A DNA stretch of 64,000 nt from Streptomyces sp. GESEQ-4 (GTDB taxonomy: Bacteria; Actinomycetota; Actinomycetes; Streptomycetales; Streptomycetaceae): positions 111,069 through 175,068 of the forward strand of contig NZ_JAFFSU010000017.1 in the NCBI RefSeq assembly GCF_017948455.1, in the 5' to 3' direction. This document shows, one piece after another, positions 1 to 8,177 of this stretch; the stretch's first letter is position 1, and each line of letters opens with the position of its first letter. The notes beneath the pieces are model-generated. The model was given only the letters and a program-made list of their open reading frames with translations, ran no database searches and was not told where the DNA came from. A program made the position numbers and the translations under genes.

Positions 1-193
1 GCGGGTACCGGGCGATAGTTTTCGGGCCCGAGATTCGGCGGGTCGTACTTGTGGACCGTATTGCAGGTGCCGTACGCGGCGTGTGCCGCCCCGGTCATGA
101 TCGGGCTGGCCGTCAGACCGCCGGCGAGGACCGCCGCGGAGGCCCCCAAGACTCCGATTCGCTTGCGGAGCTTCGTGGATACACGATTCACAT
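1..193 (-). CDS. secreted protein, N-terminal part only (cut by window edge)
   Basis: The gene reads leftwards and runs off the window, so only about 64 residues are visible. It starts with ATG at 191-193, with AAAGGA about 5 nt upstream as ribosome binding site. The N-terminus is a signal peptide: basic start (MHVNRVSTKLRKRIG), a hydrophobic Ala/Gly/Leu core, and a plausible cleavage site after AHA. The mature part begins AYGTCNTVHKYDPPN and is rich in Pro and Tyr. I do not recognise the family from this fragment. An exported protein of unknown function is all that can be supported. Confidence 0.7.
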
Positions 194-368
194 GCAGTCC
201 TTTTTCGTGTGTACGAGACGACGAGGACAGTAGCCCGGCCCGGTCACTGTGTGTGCCGGTCGTTCGCCCCACAAAAAACGCCGCCAGGCGTACGCGGTTA
301 CCGAAGCGACGGCCAAGGCACAGCCCGGTGGCCCTCATCGGGGCTCACCGGGCTGGTGTCCGTATTCA

Positions 369-445
369 TGGAGCCCCCTGTCGGACTCGAACCGACGACC
401 TGATCATTACAAGTGACCCGCTCTGGCCATCTGAGCTAAGGAGGC
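369..445 (-). tRNA. tRNA-Thr (anticodon UGU), CCA encoded
   Basis: On the minus strand the acceptor arms GCCTCCT and AGGGGGC pair (one G-T pair). The anticodon stem GGTCA/TGATC closes the loop CTTGTAA, giving anticodon TGT, which reads the threonine codon ACA. The T arm contains GGTTCGAGTCC. The discriminator is T at 372 and a genomic CCA follows (371-369). No second tRNA was seen next to it. Confidence 0.95.
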
Positions 446-535
446 AGCGCGTACAACGATGCCGTACGCGAAGGCGGCACCACTGTACACAGAGCGCGTT
501 TCTCCAAGCCACGAGGTTCCTGACGCGTGGCCGTG

Positions 536-1048
536 TCAGGACGTTGCGTAACGGGAGAGGGCCCCCAGGATGTCCTGCGGTTCCGCCCGCTTCTCGTAGT
601 CCGTGTTCACGAACGCCCAGCGGATCGTGCCGGCGCGGTCGATGACGTATGTCGCGGGGAGCGGGAGGGTGCGGGCGTGGCCCGCGTTCACGCGCTGGAG
701 GTCGAAGCCGAAGCTGTCGTAGAGGGCGGCGAGGTCGAAGGCGAGGTCGCTGAGGACGTGGAAGGCGAGGCCGTGCTTCTCGGTGAGGGAGAGGGACTCG
801 TCGGGGATCTGCGGGGAGACGGCGACCAACTGGGCGCCGTGTGCGGTGATGTCGGAGTGAATGTGCTGGAGGGCTCGCAGGGTGAGGTTGCAGAAGGCGG
901 GGGCTCGGTCGCTCGCGGTCGGGGCGCGGTCCGGCTGGCTGGATTCGGCCAGTTCGCGGCTCCTGCGGTCCATGATCTCCAGGGCTTCGGCGGGGATGCG
1001 GGTGTGGCGGTTGTCGAAGATGGCGCGGAGTTCGGCCTCGAGGGGCAT
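536..1048 (-). CDS. peroxiredoxin-like (AhpC/TSA family) protein lacking the catalytic cysteine loop
   Basis: The 170-residue product matches the actinobacterial peroxiredoxin-like family: RAPAF early on, CNLTLRALQ, an LVAVSPQ-type strand, and LPLPATYVIDRAGTIRWAFV near the end. Family members of about 210 residues normally carry about 25-30 residues between the RAPDF-type strand and NLxLRALQ, ending in a WCPYC motif with the peroxidatic Cys. Here APAF joins directly to CNLTLRALQ, so the strand and the first Cys are missing. A second shorter gap is present between VLSDLA and FDLAALYDSFG. Both are in frame. ATG at 1048 was chosen because the upstream extension is Pro/Arg-rich. The gene is divergent from a tetR gene with two operators between them. 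It is probably not an active peroxidase. Confidence 0.75.
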   Translation of the reverse strand: MPLEAELRAIFDNRHTRIPAEALEIMDRRSRELAESSQPDRAPTASDRAPAFCNLTLRALQHIHSDITAHGAQLVAVSPQIPDESLSLTEKHGLAFHVLSDLAFDLAALYDSFGFDLQRVNAGHARTLPLPATYVIDRAGTIRWAFVNTDYEKRAEPQDILGALSRYATS

Positions 1049-1100
1049 CGGATTCCTTCTGGGCGAGGGGTGAGGGGTGCCTCGTGCGGTATGCGGCTTC

Positions 1101-1124
1101 ATCTTGGAACGTTCGTTTCAAGAT
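1101..1124. promoter_or_regulatory. TetR-type operator, copy 1
   Basis: A 24-bp inverted repeat with outer arms ATCTTG and CAAGAT and inner GAAC/GTTT half-sites. It lies in the divergent intergenic region between the peroxiredoxin-like gene and the tetR gene. It is the proximal copy for the peroxiredoxin-like gene. Confidence 0.8.
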
Positions 1125-1140
1125 AGTCCTTCGCCGGCGT

Positions 1141-1164
1141 ATCTTGGAACCGTCAGTTCAAGAT
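1141..1164. promoter_or_regulatory. TetR-type operator, copy 2
   Basis: Second 24-bp inverted repeat with the same arms (ATCTTGGAAC ... GTTCAAGAT). It starts exactly 40 bp after copy 1, close to four helical turns, and ends 12 bp before the tetR ATG. Autoregulation of tetR together with control of the divergent gene is the natural reading. Confidence 0.8.
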
Positions 1165-1176
1165 GGCGGAGGAACC

Positions 1177-1773
1177 ATGCCGGACATCAAGCACTTCGAC
1201 CCGGACACGGCCCTGGAGACGGTGGTCCGGCTGTTCTGGCGGCAGGGCGTGGCCTCGACCGGCATCCGGGACGTCGTGGCGGCGACCGGGCTCAACCGCT
1301 CCAGCCTGTACGCCACGTTCGGGGGCAAGCAGGATCTCTACCGGGCCGCGCTGCGCCGGTACGTGGACACCCACTCCCGGCCTGCGTTCCGCCATCTCGC
1401 CGAGGACGGGCGAGGGCTGGCGGCCGTGTCCGACTTCTTCGACGGGCTGATCCAGGTCCGTTGCTCGGGCGAGTACGCGCGCTGGGGCTGCATGGTCGCC
1501 AATGCGCACGCCGGTGCCGAGAACGGCGACCCGGAAGTCCTCGACCTCCTCGAACGGCACCACCGGCAGCTGCGCGACGCGATGCACTCCGCCCTCGGCC
1601 AGGCCCGCGCCGGCGGCGAACTCGGCCCCGACACCGACCTCGACGCCGCGGCCGACCTGCTGGCGCTGCTGGCGTACGGGGTCAATCTGCGCTCGCGGGC
1701 CGGGGCGGATCCGCGGGAGCTGAGGCGTACGGTCGGGGCGGGGATCGCCGCGATCGGGGGATCGGCCGGCTAA
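1177..1773 (+). CDS. TetR/AcrR family transcriptional regulator
   Basis: A 198-residue TetR-type repressor. The N-terminal HTH spans about residues 28-50 (GIRDVVAATGLNRSSLYATF followed by GGKQDLY), the classic TetR helix pair. The C-terminal part resembles TetR_C ligand domains (YARWGCMVAN segment, then a long helical region). It starts at ATG 1177 with GGAGGA just upstream. Two identical-looking palindromes lie between it and the divergent peroxiredoxin-like gene, so it most likely represses both. The ligand is unknown. Its stop codon shares the bases CTAA with the stop of the convergent GNAT gene. Confidence 0.9.
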   Translation: MPDIKHFDPDTALETVVRLFWRQGVASTGIRDVVAATGLNRSSLYATFGGKQDLYRAALRRYVDTHSRPAFRHLAEDGRGLAAVSDFFDGLIQVRCSGEYARWGCMVANAHAGAENGDPEVLDLLERHHRQLRDAMHSALGQARAGGELGPDTDLDAAADLLALLAYGVNLRSRAGADPRELRRTVGAGIAAIGGSAG

Positions 1774-2246
1774 GCGTTGCCCAGCTTCGTCAGGGCCTCG
1801 TCCGTCAGTCGGTACACCGTCCACTCGTCCTGGGGGCGGGCGCCCAGGGACTCGTAGAAGTCGATCGCGGGGCGGTTCCAGTCGAGGACGGACCACTCGA
1901 GGCGGCCGTAGCCGCGGGTCACGCAGAGGCGGGCCAGTTCGGTGAGCAGGGCCTTGCCGTGGCCGGCGCCGCGGGCGGTGGGGCGGACGTAGAGGTCTTC
2001 CAGGTAGATGCCGTGGACGCCGCGCCAGGTGGAGAAGTTGAGGAACCAGAGGGCGAAGCCGACCGGGTCGCCCGTTGTGTCGTCGACGGCGATGTGGGCG
2101 TGGGCGGCGGGGCGGTCGCCGAACAGGGCGTCGTGGAGCTGCTCCTCGGTGGCCCTGGCCTCGTGCGGGGCCTTCTCGTACTCGGCGAGTTCGCGGATCA
2201 GGGTGTGGATGACGGGGATGTCGGCGGGGGCCGCGGGGCGAATCAT
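1770..2246 (-). CDS. GNAT family N-acetyltransferase (diamine/thialysine acetyltransferase type)
   Basis: A 158-residue single-domain acetyltransferase. Motif A is seen as LEDLYVRPTARGAGHGKALL, the acetyl-CoA pyrophosphate loop, and the C-terminal WNRPAIDFYESLGA motif is complete. The opening (IRPAAPADIPVIHTLIRELAEYE) and WFLNFSTWRG resemble spermidine/spermine- or thialysine-type acetyltransferases, so a polyamine-like amine is the likely acceptor; this is inference. TAACCT lies 6 nt before the ATG, suggesting a leaderless transcript. Its stop overlaps the convergent tetR stop (CTAA). Confidence 0.88.
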   Translation of the reverse strand: MIRPAAPADIPVIHTLIRELAEYEKAPHEARATEEQLHDALFGDRPAAHAHIAVDDTTGDPVGFALWFLNFSTWRGVHGIYLEDLYVRPTARGAGHGKALLTELARLCVTRGYGRLEWSVLDWNRPAIDFYESLGARPQDEWTVYRLTDEALTKLGNA

Positions 2247-2255
2247 GGGGCGAGG

Positions 2256-3143
2256 TTAGCCAGGGTGGTTCCGCAGGCGCCTGGCGATTTCCAACTGCCG
2301 TTCCTCCAGCGGGCGTTCGTCCTCGATGTCCCAGAGGGTGTTCTGGAGCAGCCTGCCCAGGGTCCAGGCACGCGCGCGGGACCGGTCCAGGCCGAGGACG
2401 TCCGTCATCGCGTCGAAGCGCCAGAGGATGTCGTCGGCGTCGAAGCGGTTGTCGAGGGCGGGCCACAGTTCGAAGCCGGGGTCGCCGGACAGCGGTTTGG
2501 GGTCGATCGCGAGCCAGGGGGCGCGGTCGGAGGCGAGGACGTTCTCGTCGTGCAGGTCCCAGTGGAGGAGCCGGTCGCCGGGCTCGTCCACGACCTCGCG
2601 TACGGCGGCCGCGCAGTCGGCGACCAGGCGGCGGGCCTCCGGGTCGGGGATCCGCTGGAGCGCCCAGGGGGCCTGGTCCAGCATGGCCTGCGCGATGTCG
2701 CCGAGCCGGCGCATGCCGTGCGGTACGGGGACGGATGTCAGGTGGGCCAGCAGCCGGGCGATGATCAGCACGGCCTCGCGGGTGTCGCCGAGGTGCGACA
2801 ACATGCGCTTCTCGTCGAGCCGTTCGAGGAGCATCGTGCCGGTGGCCGGGTCGTGGTCGAGGAGCCGTACCGCCCCGTCGCCGTCCCAGATGCGCAGCGC
2901 GACCGGTTCGCCCTCGCTCTCCTCGTCGAGGAGTTGCAGCTTCAGGACGGCTGTCGTGCCGTCCGCGCGGACGACGGGCACGACCAGGGCGCCGACTCCG
3001 TGCATCGGCCGGCCGTCGACCCTCAGCTGCCAGCGGGCCAGGAAGTCGGCCGTCAGGTCCGGGAGTCGGGCGATGAAGGCGCGGCCCGCTTCCCCGTTGT
3101 ACATCTGCTGCGACGCGGCGAGCTCCTGCGGAATGTCGACCAC
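2256..3143 (-). CDS. aminoglycoside phosphotransferase family protein (streptomycin 6-kinase-like)
   Basis: A 295-residue kinase of the APH/streptomycin 6-kinase family. The catalytic loop is LLHWDLHDENVL, with Asp as base and Asn as metal ligand. It is followed by WLAIDPKPLSGDPGFELWPAL, whose IDPKP carries the second metal Asp. The N-lobe contains AVLKLQ with a nucleotide-binding Lys. The GTG at 3143 was chosen because similarity begins at VDIPQEL; there is no strong ribosome binding site, so an internal ATG cannot be excluded. Such genes occur in Streptomyces both as resistance genes and as kinases of unknown small molecules. It is divergent from the FAD oxidase with a 54-bp gap. Confidence 0.82.
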   Translation of the reverse strand: MVDIPQELAASQQMYNGEAGRAFIARLPDLTADFLARWQLRVDGRPMHGVGALVVPVVRADGTTAVLKLQLLDEESEGEPVALRIWDGDGAVRLLDHDPATGTMLLERLDEKRMLSHLGDTREAVLIIARLLAHLTSVPVPHGMRRLGDIAQAMLDQAPWALQRIPDPEARRLVADCAAAVREVVDEPGDRLLHWDLHDENVLASDRAPWLAIDPKPLSGDPGFELWPALDNRFDADDILWRFDAMTDVLGLDRSRARAWTLGRLLQNTLWDIEDERPLEERQLEIARRLRNHPG

Positions 3144-3197
3144 CTTGTGACCGTACTGGCGTGGGGGAATCGGCTCACGCGAATTAATGTCCTCGCC

Positions 3198-4601
3198 ATG
3201 AGCAGCTCGGCGAGCGGTGCCACAAACGGCGGTATCTCCTTCTGGTACGCGGACGACGGACTCCCGGCGGTGCGGGAGCCGCTCGCCGGTGACGCGTCGG
3301 CGGATGTCGTGATCGTCGGCGGCGGTTATACGGGACTGTGGACGGCGTACTACTTGAAGAAGGCGGCGCCGTTCCTGCGCATCACCGTCCTGGAGCAGAA
3401 GTTCTGCGGGTACGGGGCCTCGGGGCGGAACGGCGGGTGGCTGTACAACGGGATCGCGGGGCGTGACCGGTACGCGAAACTGCACGGCCACGAGGCCGCC
3501 GTACGACTGCAGCGGGCCATGAACGACACCGTGAGCGAGGTCGTCGAGGTCGCCGCGGCGGAAGGGATCGACGCGGACATTCATCGCGGCGGGGTCCTCG
3601 AACTCGCCCTCGGGCCCGCCCAGTTGGCGCGGCTGAAGGCATTCCACGAGCGCGAGCTGTCGTACGGTGAGAAGGACCGCGAACTGTACGGCGCCCGCGA
3701 GACCGCCGAGCGGATCCGGGTGATGGATGCCGTCGGGTCGAGCTGGACGCCCCATGGGGCGCGGGTGCATCCGGTCAAGCTGGTGAAGGGGCTGGCGGCG
3801 GCCGTCGAGGCGCTCGGGGTGAGCGTGTACGAGCGGACGCCGGTGACGGAGATCCGGCCGAAGCACGCGGTGACGCCGTACGGGACGGTCCGGGCGCCGT
3901 ATGTGCTGCGCTGCACCGAGGGGTTCACGGCCGCCCTCAAGGGTCAGAAGCGCACCTGGCTGCCGATGAATTCCTCGATGATCGCGACCGCGCCGCTCAC
4001 CGACGAGCAGTGGGCGTCGGTCGGCTGGGACGGGCGCGAGACGCTGGGCGACATGGCGCACGCCTATATGTACGCGCAGCGCACCGCCGACGGGCGGATC
4101 GCACTGGGCGGGCGTGGGGTGCCGTACCGGTTCGGATCGCGGACCGACAACGACGGGCGGACGCAGGAGGCGACCATCGAGGCGCTGCGGGACATCCTCG
4201 TGCGGTTCTTCCCGTCGCTGGCCGGAGTGCGGATCGAGCATGCCTGGTCCGGGGTGCTGGGCGTGCCGCGCGACTGGTGCGCCGGCGTCACGCTGGACCG
4301 GTCGACGGGGATCGGCTGGGCGGGCGGTTACGTCGGTTCGGGCGTCGCCACCGCGAATCTCGCCGCGCGGACACTGCGGGATCTGGTGCAGCAGGACTCG
4401 GGGCAGGGCGGGCGGACCGAGCTCACCGATTTGCCGTGGGTGGGGCACAAGGTGCGGAAGTGGGAGCCGGAGCCGTTGCGTTGGGTGGGGGTGCAGGGGA
4501 TGTACGCGGCGTATCGGGCGGCGGATCGGCGGGAGGCGGAGATGCGGAGCGGGGAGACGTCGCGGCTGGCTCGGTGGGCGGATCGGGTTGCGGGGCGGTG
4601 A
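3198..4601 (+). CDS. FAD-dependent amine oxidoreductase (DAO family, PuuB-like)
   Basis: A 467-residue flavoprotein. The Rossmann dinucleotide motif is at residues 38-47 (VIVGGGYTGLW), followed by an acidic ribose-binding strand end (ITVLEQ). GYGASGRNGGW is the typical second FAD contact of the glycine oxidase / gamma-glutamylputrescine oxidase group. The C-terminus has GIGWAGGYVGSGVATANLAARTL, the FAD-closing segment. It likely oxidises a secondary or primary amine with oxygen as acceptor, in the cytoplasm. The neighbouring polyamine-type acetyltransferase hints at an amine substrate, but this is weak. ATG at 3198. Confidence 0.85.
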   Translation: MSSSASGATNGGISFWYADDGLPAVREPLAGDASADVVIVGGGYTGLWTAYYLKKAAPFLRITVLEQKFCGYGASGRNGGWLYNGIAGRDRYAKLHGHEAAVRLQRAMNDTVSEVVEVAAAEGIDADIHRGGVLELALGPAQLARLKAFHERELSYGEKDRELYGARETAERIRVMDAVGSSWTPHGARVHPVKLVKGLAAAVEALGVSVYERTPVTEIRPKHAVTPYGTVRAPYVLRCTEGFTAALKGQKRTWLPMNSSMIATAPLTDEQWASVGWDGRETLGDMAHAYMYAQRTADGRIALGGRGVPYRFGSRTDNDGRTQEATIEALRDILVRFFPSLAGVRIEHAWSGVLGVPRDWCAGVTLDRSTGIGWAGGYVGSGVATANLAARTLRDLVQQDSGQGGRTELTDLPWVGHKVRKWEPEPLRWVGVQGMYAAYRAADRREAEMRSGETSRLARWADRVAGR

Positions 4602-4834
4602 GCGGGCGGAGGAGCGCGGGGCGGTGACCGTGCGTGGGGGCTGGGCGGGGGTGGGTCGCGCAGCCCGGCGCTGACGGGGAGCCGCCTGCGCCCACCCGTG
4701 CCGCCCTAGGCGGCACGAATGCCCGCAGGCTGAGCGGCTTCGGCTGGTTTCTGGCACCCCTGGGAAACTCAGGGAGGCATTGTCAGTCCCGTGTGCCACT
4801 ATCGCCTCAACGACCACTGATCCAGGGGGGATCC

Positions 4835-7800
4835 TTGTCCGACGCCGGTTTCCGGCGATCGGCGAGACGGGGGCGGGCAGCTGTCGTCCCGGCCGTCTTC
4901 GCCGCACTCGTCTCGCTGCTCGCTTCACTCCTCACCCTGACCGCAGTGAGCCCCGCTGCTGCCGCTGACGGGGACTGCGCACCGCTCGTGCTCGCGCCGT
5001 TCGGCGATCCCGGGGACGCCGTCAACAAGGCGACCATCCCGGTCGGGGAAAGTGTCTGCTTCACCATGTCGGCCCCGGCGGCCGGCCGCTACCTGCTGTC
5101 CGACGGCTACGGCGACAGCCCGAACGCGCAGCTCTTCGCCGCGGACGGCACCGAAGTCGACTGTTACGACGAGCAGTTCTCCGAGGGCGGTCACTGCGAC
5201 GTGCCCGCACCCGGCGACTACACCCTCAAGATCGTCAACAGCGGCTGGTCGGACCTGACGGACGCCGAGTTCACCGTCGTCCCGCTGAGCTCGGCCACCG
5301 AGGGCTGCTACGACCCGGTCAGCACCGCCTGGGACGTGCCGACGCCCGGCCGGACCTCGGTGGGCCCGCTGGAGATCGACTGCCAGGCCTTCGAGGGCGA
5401 GCCGGGAGAGCGCGTCCTGCTCGGCCGGGCAACGGAGGTCTACGGCGGCATCGTCGCGTGGATCACCGACTCGACCGGGGCCCGCATCTGCCCGCGCATC
5501 ACGGCTGACGACGAGAGCACCCTCAGCTGTGTGCTGCCCGGAGAGGGCCCCTACCGGGTGATCTCCAAGGTGACCGACTCTGAGCGGGGCTTCCCCGCCG
5601 GGTACGCGGTCAGGGTGCGCTCGCTGTCCGACCCGCAGGGCTGCCGGGCCGCGCCCGTGCGTCCCTTCGGACCTGCTGAGGGCCTCGACTTCCAGACCAA
5701 CCCCTGCTTCACCTTCACCGTCGGCAAGGCCGGCCGGTACCTGGTCCACGAGGTCGACGAGTACTCCGCGGGCCCCGTCCTCGTCTACGACGCGGTCGGG
5801 AAGATCGCCTGCGAGCAGACCGACCCGTGCCGGCTGCCCGCCGCAGGTACCTACACCGCGGTTCTCGGCAGGCCCCTCTTCGACTACCCCGACTACAACA
5901 GCGACGACCTGGTCGTCCTCGACCGCGCCTCCGACGCCGGATGCGTGGCCACTGAGACCGGCGTGTACCGGGGTGAGCTGAGCACCGTGGGGCAGTACGA
6001 CTGCCTGACGCTGGACGCCCCGCAGGGCGCGCGGATCGCCGCGCTCACCCCGATCGCCGCATCCGGTGTGGATGCCGAGGTGGAGGTCGTCGACCGGGAC
6101 GGCACCGTGCAGTGCAGCGGCACGGAACTGGCCGACGGGAACTGCGCGCTGACCGGCACAGCCCCCTACCGGGCGCTGGTGCACACCGACGACGTCGGCG
6201 AGGACGCCACCGGCCCGTACGCGATCGCCTTCCACCGCACCGACGCGGCGAACGACTGCCCGGTCCTGCCCGCCGGCAGCTTCACCGCTGACGGGGCCAA
6301 GGCCGCCTTCGGTACGGGCGACGGTGTCTTCTCCCAGTGCCTGACCATTCCCGCGGACGCCCACACGGGCGCGGAGCTCTTCCAGCTGATCGGCGCCTCC
6401 GGCGGCGTACCGGCGAAGTTCTCCGTGCTGGACGCCACGGGCAAGAAGATCTGCGACCGTACGGCCACCGTCAACGGCTGGACCGTCTGCTCGCTGACCC
6501 CGGGCCAGGCCCACACCGTGCTGGTCACCGGCCGGGACCTGGCCGCCACGTACACCCTCGCCCGGCGTGACGTGACCGCGAGCGCCTCCTCGGCGGGCTG
6601 CGCGACGACCGCCGTGGGCAAGGTCGGCGGCCCGTCCCTCGGTGCCGCGTACGGCGAGCCCGGCACCGTGAACTGCCACCAGGTCACCACCGACGCGGCC
6701 ACCGACGTCCTGCACATGGACGTCCGGGACGCCCTGGGCACCGCCAACATCGCCGTGTTCGGCGGTGACGGCAGCTCCGAGTGCTCCTACCGCAACCGCT
6801 CCTGCGCGGTGACCGGTTCCACCACCCACCAGGTCCTCGTGCAGACCCCGGCCACCTTGAAGGCGGCGCCCGCGTACCGCCTGGACGCCCTGCGCGTCGC
6901 GACCGCGGCCGGTCCGGCGCCGGAGTGCACCAAGGTGCCGTCGGTGTCCTACGGCTACGGGCCGGTCACCGGCACGCTCGACGAGCAGCACAGCGCGGTG
7001 TGCGCGGTGCTGCCGACGGCCGGGTTCGACCGCTTCGACGCCGAGATCGCGGACACCACGGGCGCCACCGCGACGGCGGTGCCCGCGCTCTACAACGCGA
7101 AGTGGAACAACGGCTGTTCCTGGACGAGTTCCGGCTACGCGTGCTCGGCCGGGGGCGGCACCAGCGGAGCCGCACCCTCGTTGTTCGTGCTCGGCCTGCC
7201 GGAGACGACGTCCGCCACCTCCTACAGCGCCAAGCTGGCCTGCGTCTCGACGCTGTGCGGGCCGGACAAGGTGAGCGTCACCGGCCTGAGCCCCACGACC
7301 GGGGTCGGCGAGAGCAAGGTCAAGGTCACGGTGACCGGTACCGCACTCGGCGCGAACACCAAGGTCAGGCTCACTCGCAGCGGTAAGACGATCACCGCTG
7401 CGGCCGACTCGGTGGCTGCCGACAACCGGTCGGTGACAGCGACCGTCGACCTGACCGGCGCGGCGGCCGGCGACTGGAACGTCAGCGTGCTCACCACGTG
7501 CTGCGAGCACTCGCGCGGCACCTTCACGGTGACCGAGCCCCAGCTGACCAACACGGGCGCCCCCAAGGTGACCGGCACGGCCAAGGTGGGCGCCAAGGTC
7601 ACGGCGGATCCGGGAAGTTGGTCAGCGGCTCCGACGTCGTACACGTACCAGTGGAAGGCGAACGGCCAGGCGATATCCGGGGCGACGGCGAAGACGTACA
7701 CCATCGCCTCCTCGGTGGTCGCCAAGAAGTTGACCGTGACCGTCACGGCGGTCAGGAGCGGCTGGCAGAGCGGGACGGCGACCTCGGCGGCGGTGACCGT

Positions 7801-8086
7801 CGCCAAGGGGGACGCGCCCAAGGCGACCAAGCTGCCGGTGATCAGCGGGACGGCGAAGGTCGGCAAGACGCTGAAGACGTCCAAGGGAACGTGGAATCTC
7901 AGCCCGACCTCCTACTCGTACCAGTGGTACGCGAACGGCACGGTGATCAGCGGGGCCACCAAGGCCACGCTGGTGCTGAAGTCGGCCCAGAAGGGCAAGA
8001 AGATCACCGTGAAGGTGATCGCGCACCGCGCGGGTCACAAGGACGGGTCTGCGGTGAGCAAGGCGACGAAGGCGGTCGTCAGGTGA
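4835..8086 (+). CDS. large secreted protein with Cys-paired repeats, an IPT-like and two Ig-like domains
   Basis: The 1083-residue product starts at TTG 4835, behind a strong AGGGGGGA site. The N-terminus is a signal peptide with a long hydrophobic stretch ending ...VSPAAAADG. The body has about seven repeated units of 100-120 residues with paired cysteines (CxxxxPFGxxxx ... CFTF/CLTL ... C ... APGDYTL/APYRALV patterns) that look like extracellular beta-sandwiches. At about 810-900 there is an IPT/TIG-like segment (VSVTGLSPTTGVGESKVKV). The last 180 residues hold two Ig-like modules, each with SYxYQWxANGxxISGAT. No catalytic motif and no sortase signal were seen. Adhesion or carbohydrate binding is possible. 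A hairpin terminator follows. Confidence 0.8.
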   Translation: MSDAGFRRSARRGRAAVVPAVFAALVSLLASLLTLTAVSPAAAADGDCAPLVLAPFGDPGDAVNKATIPVGESVCFTMSAPAAGRYLLSDGYGDSPNAQLFAADGTEVDCYDEQFSEGGHCDVPAPGDYTLKIVNSGWSDLTDAEFTVVPLSSATEGCYDPVSTAWDVPTPGRTSVGPLEIDCQAFEGEPGERVLLGRATEVYGGIVAWITDSTGARICPRITADDESTLSCVLPGEGPYRVISKVTDSERGFPAGYAVRVRSLSDPQGCRAAPVRPFGPAEGLDFQTNPCFTFTVGKAGRYLVHEVDEYSAGPVLVYDAVGKIACEQTDPCRLPAAGTYTAVLGRPLFDYPDYNSDDLVVLDRASDAGCVATETGVYRGELSTVGQYDCLTLDAPQGARIAALTPIAASGVDAEVEVVDRDGTVQCSGTELADGNCALTGTAPYRALVHTDDVGEDATGPYAIAFHRTDAANDCPVLPAGSFTADGAKAAFGTGDGVFSQCLTIPADAHTGAELFQLIGASGGVPAKFSVLDATGKKICDRTATVNGWTVCSLTPGQAHTVLVTGRDLAATYTLARRDVTASASSAGCATTAVGKVGGPSLGAAYGEPGTVNCHQVTTDAATDVLHMDVRDALGTANIAVFGGDGSSECSYRNRSCAVTGSTTHQVLVQTPATLKAAPAYRLDALRVATAAGPAPECTKVPSVSYGYGPVTGTLDEQHSAVCAVLPTAGFDRFDAEIADTTGATATAVPALYNAKWNNGCSWTSSGYACSAGGGTSGAAPSLFVLGLPETTSATSYSAKLACVSTLCGPDKVSVTGLSPTTGVGESKVKVTVTGTALGANTKVRLTRSGKTITAAADSVAADNRSVTATVDLTGAAAGDWNVSVLTTCCEHSRGTFTVTEPQLTNTGAPKVTGTAKVGAKVTADPGSWSAAPTSYTYQWKANGQAISGATAKTYTIASSVVAKKLTVTVTAVRSGWQSGTATSAAVTVAKGDAPKATKLPVISGTAKVGKTLKTSKGTWNLSPTSYSYQWYANGTVISGATKATLVLKSAQKGKKITVKVIAHRAGHKDGSAVSKATKAVVR

Positions 8087-8103
8087 GCTGACGCGGTGGC
8101 ATG

Positions 8104-8137
8104 AGGGGGCGGCCCGGGTTCTCCGTGGCCGCCCCTC
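8104..8137 (+). terminator. Rho-independent-type hairpin after the secreted-protein gene
   Basis: GGGGCGGCC at 8106-8114 pairs with GGCCGCCCC at 8127-8135 around a 12-nt loop, 18 bp after the stop. There is no T tract, as is common in Streptomyces. It also faces the 3' end of the convergent dehydrogenase gene. Confidence 0.7.
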
Positions 8138-8177
8138 GGCGTTCATGCCCTCAGAGCTGCGTCGCATTTCCTCCCGC

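Noticed and set aside
4925..7510. 861-codon minus-strand frame opposite the secreted protein
   Set aside because: The plus strand has a signal peptide, ribosome binding site and Ig-like repeats; the minus frame has none of these.
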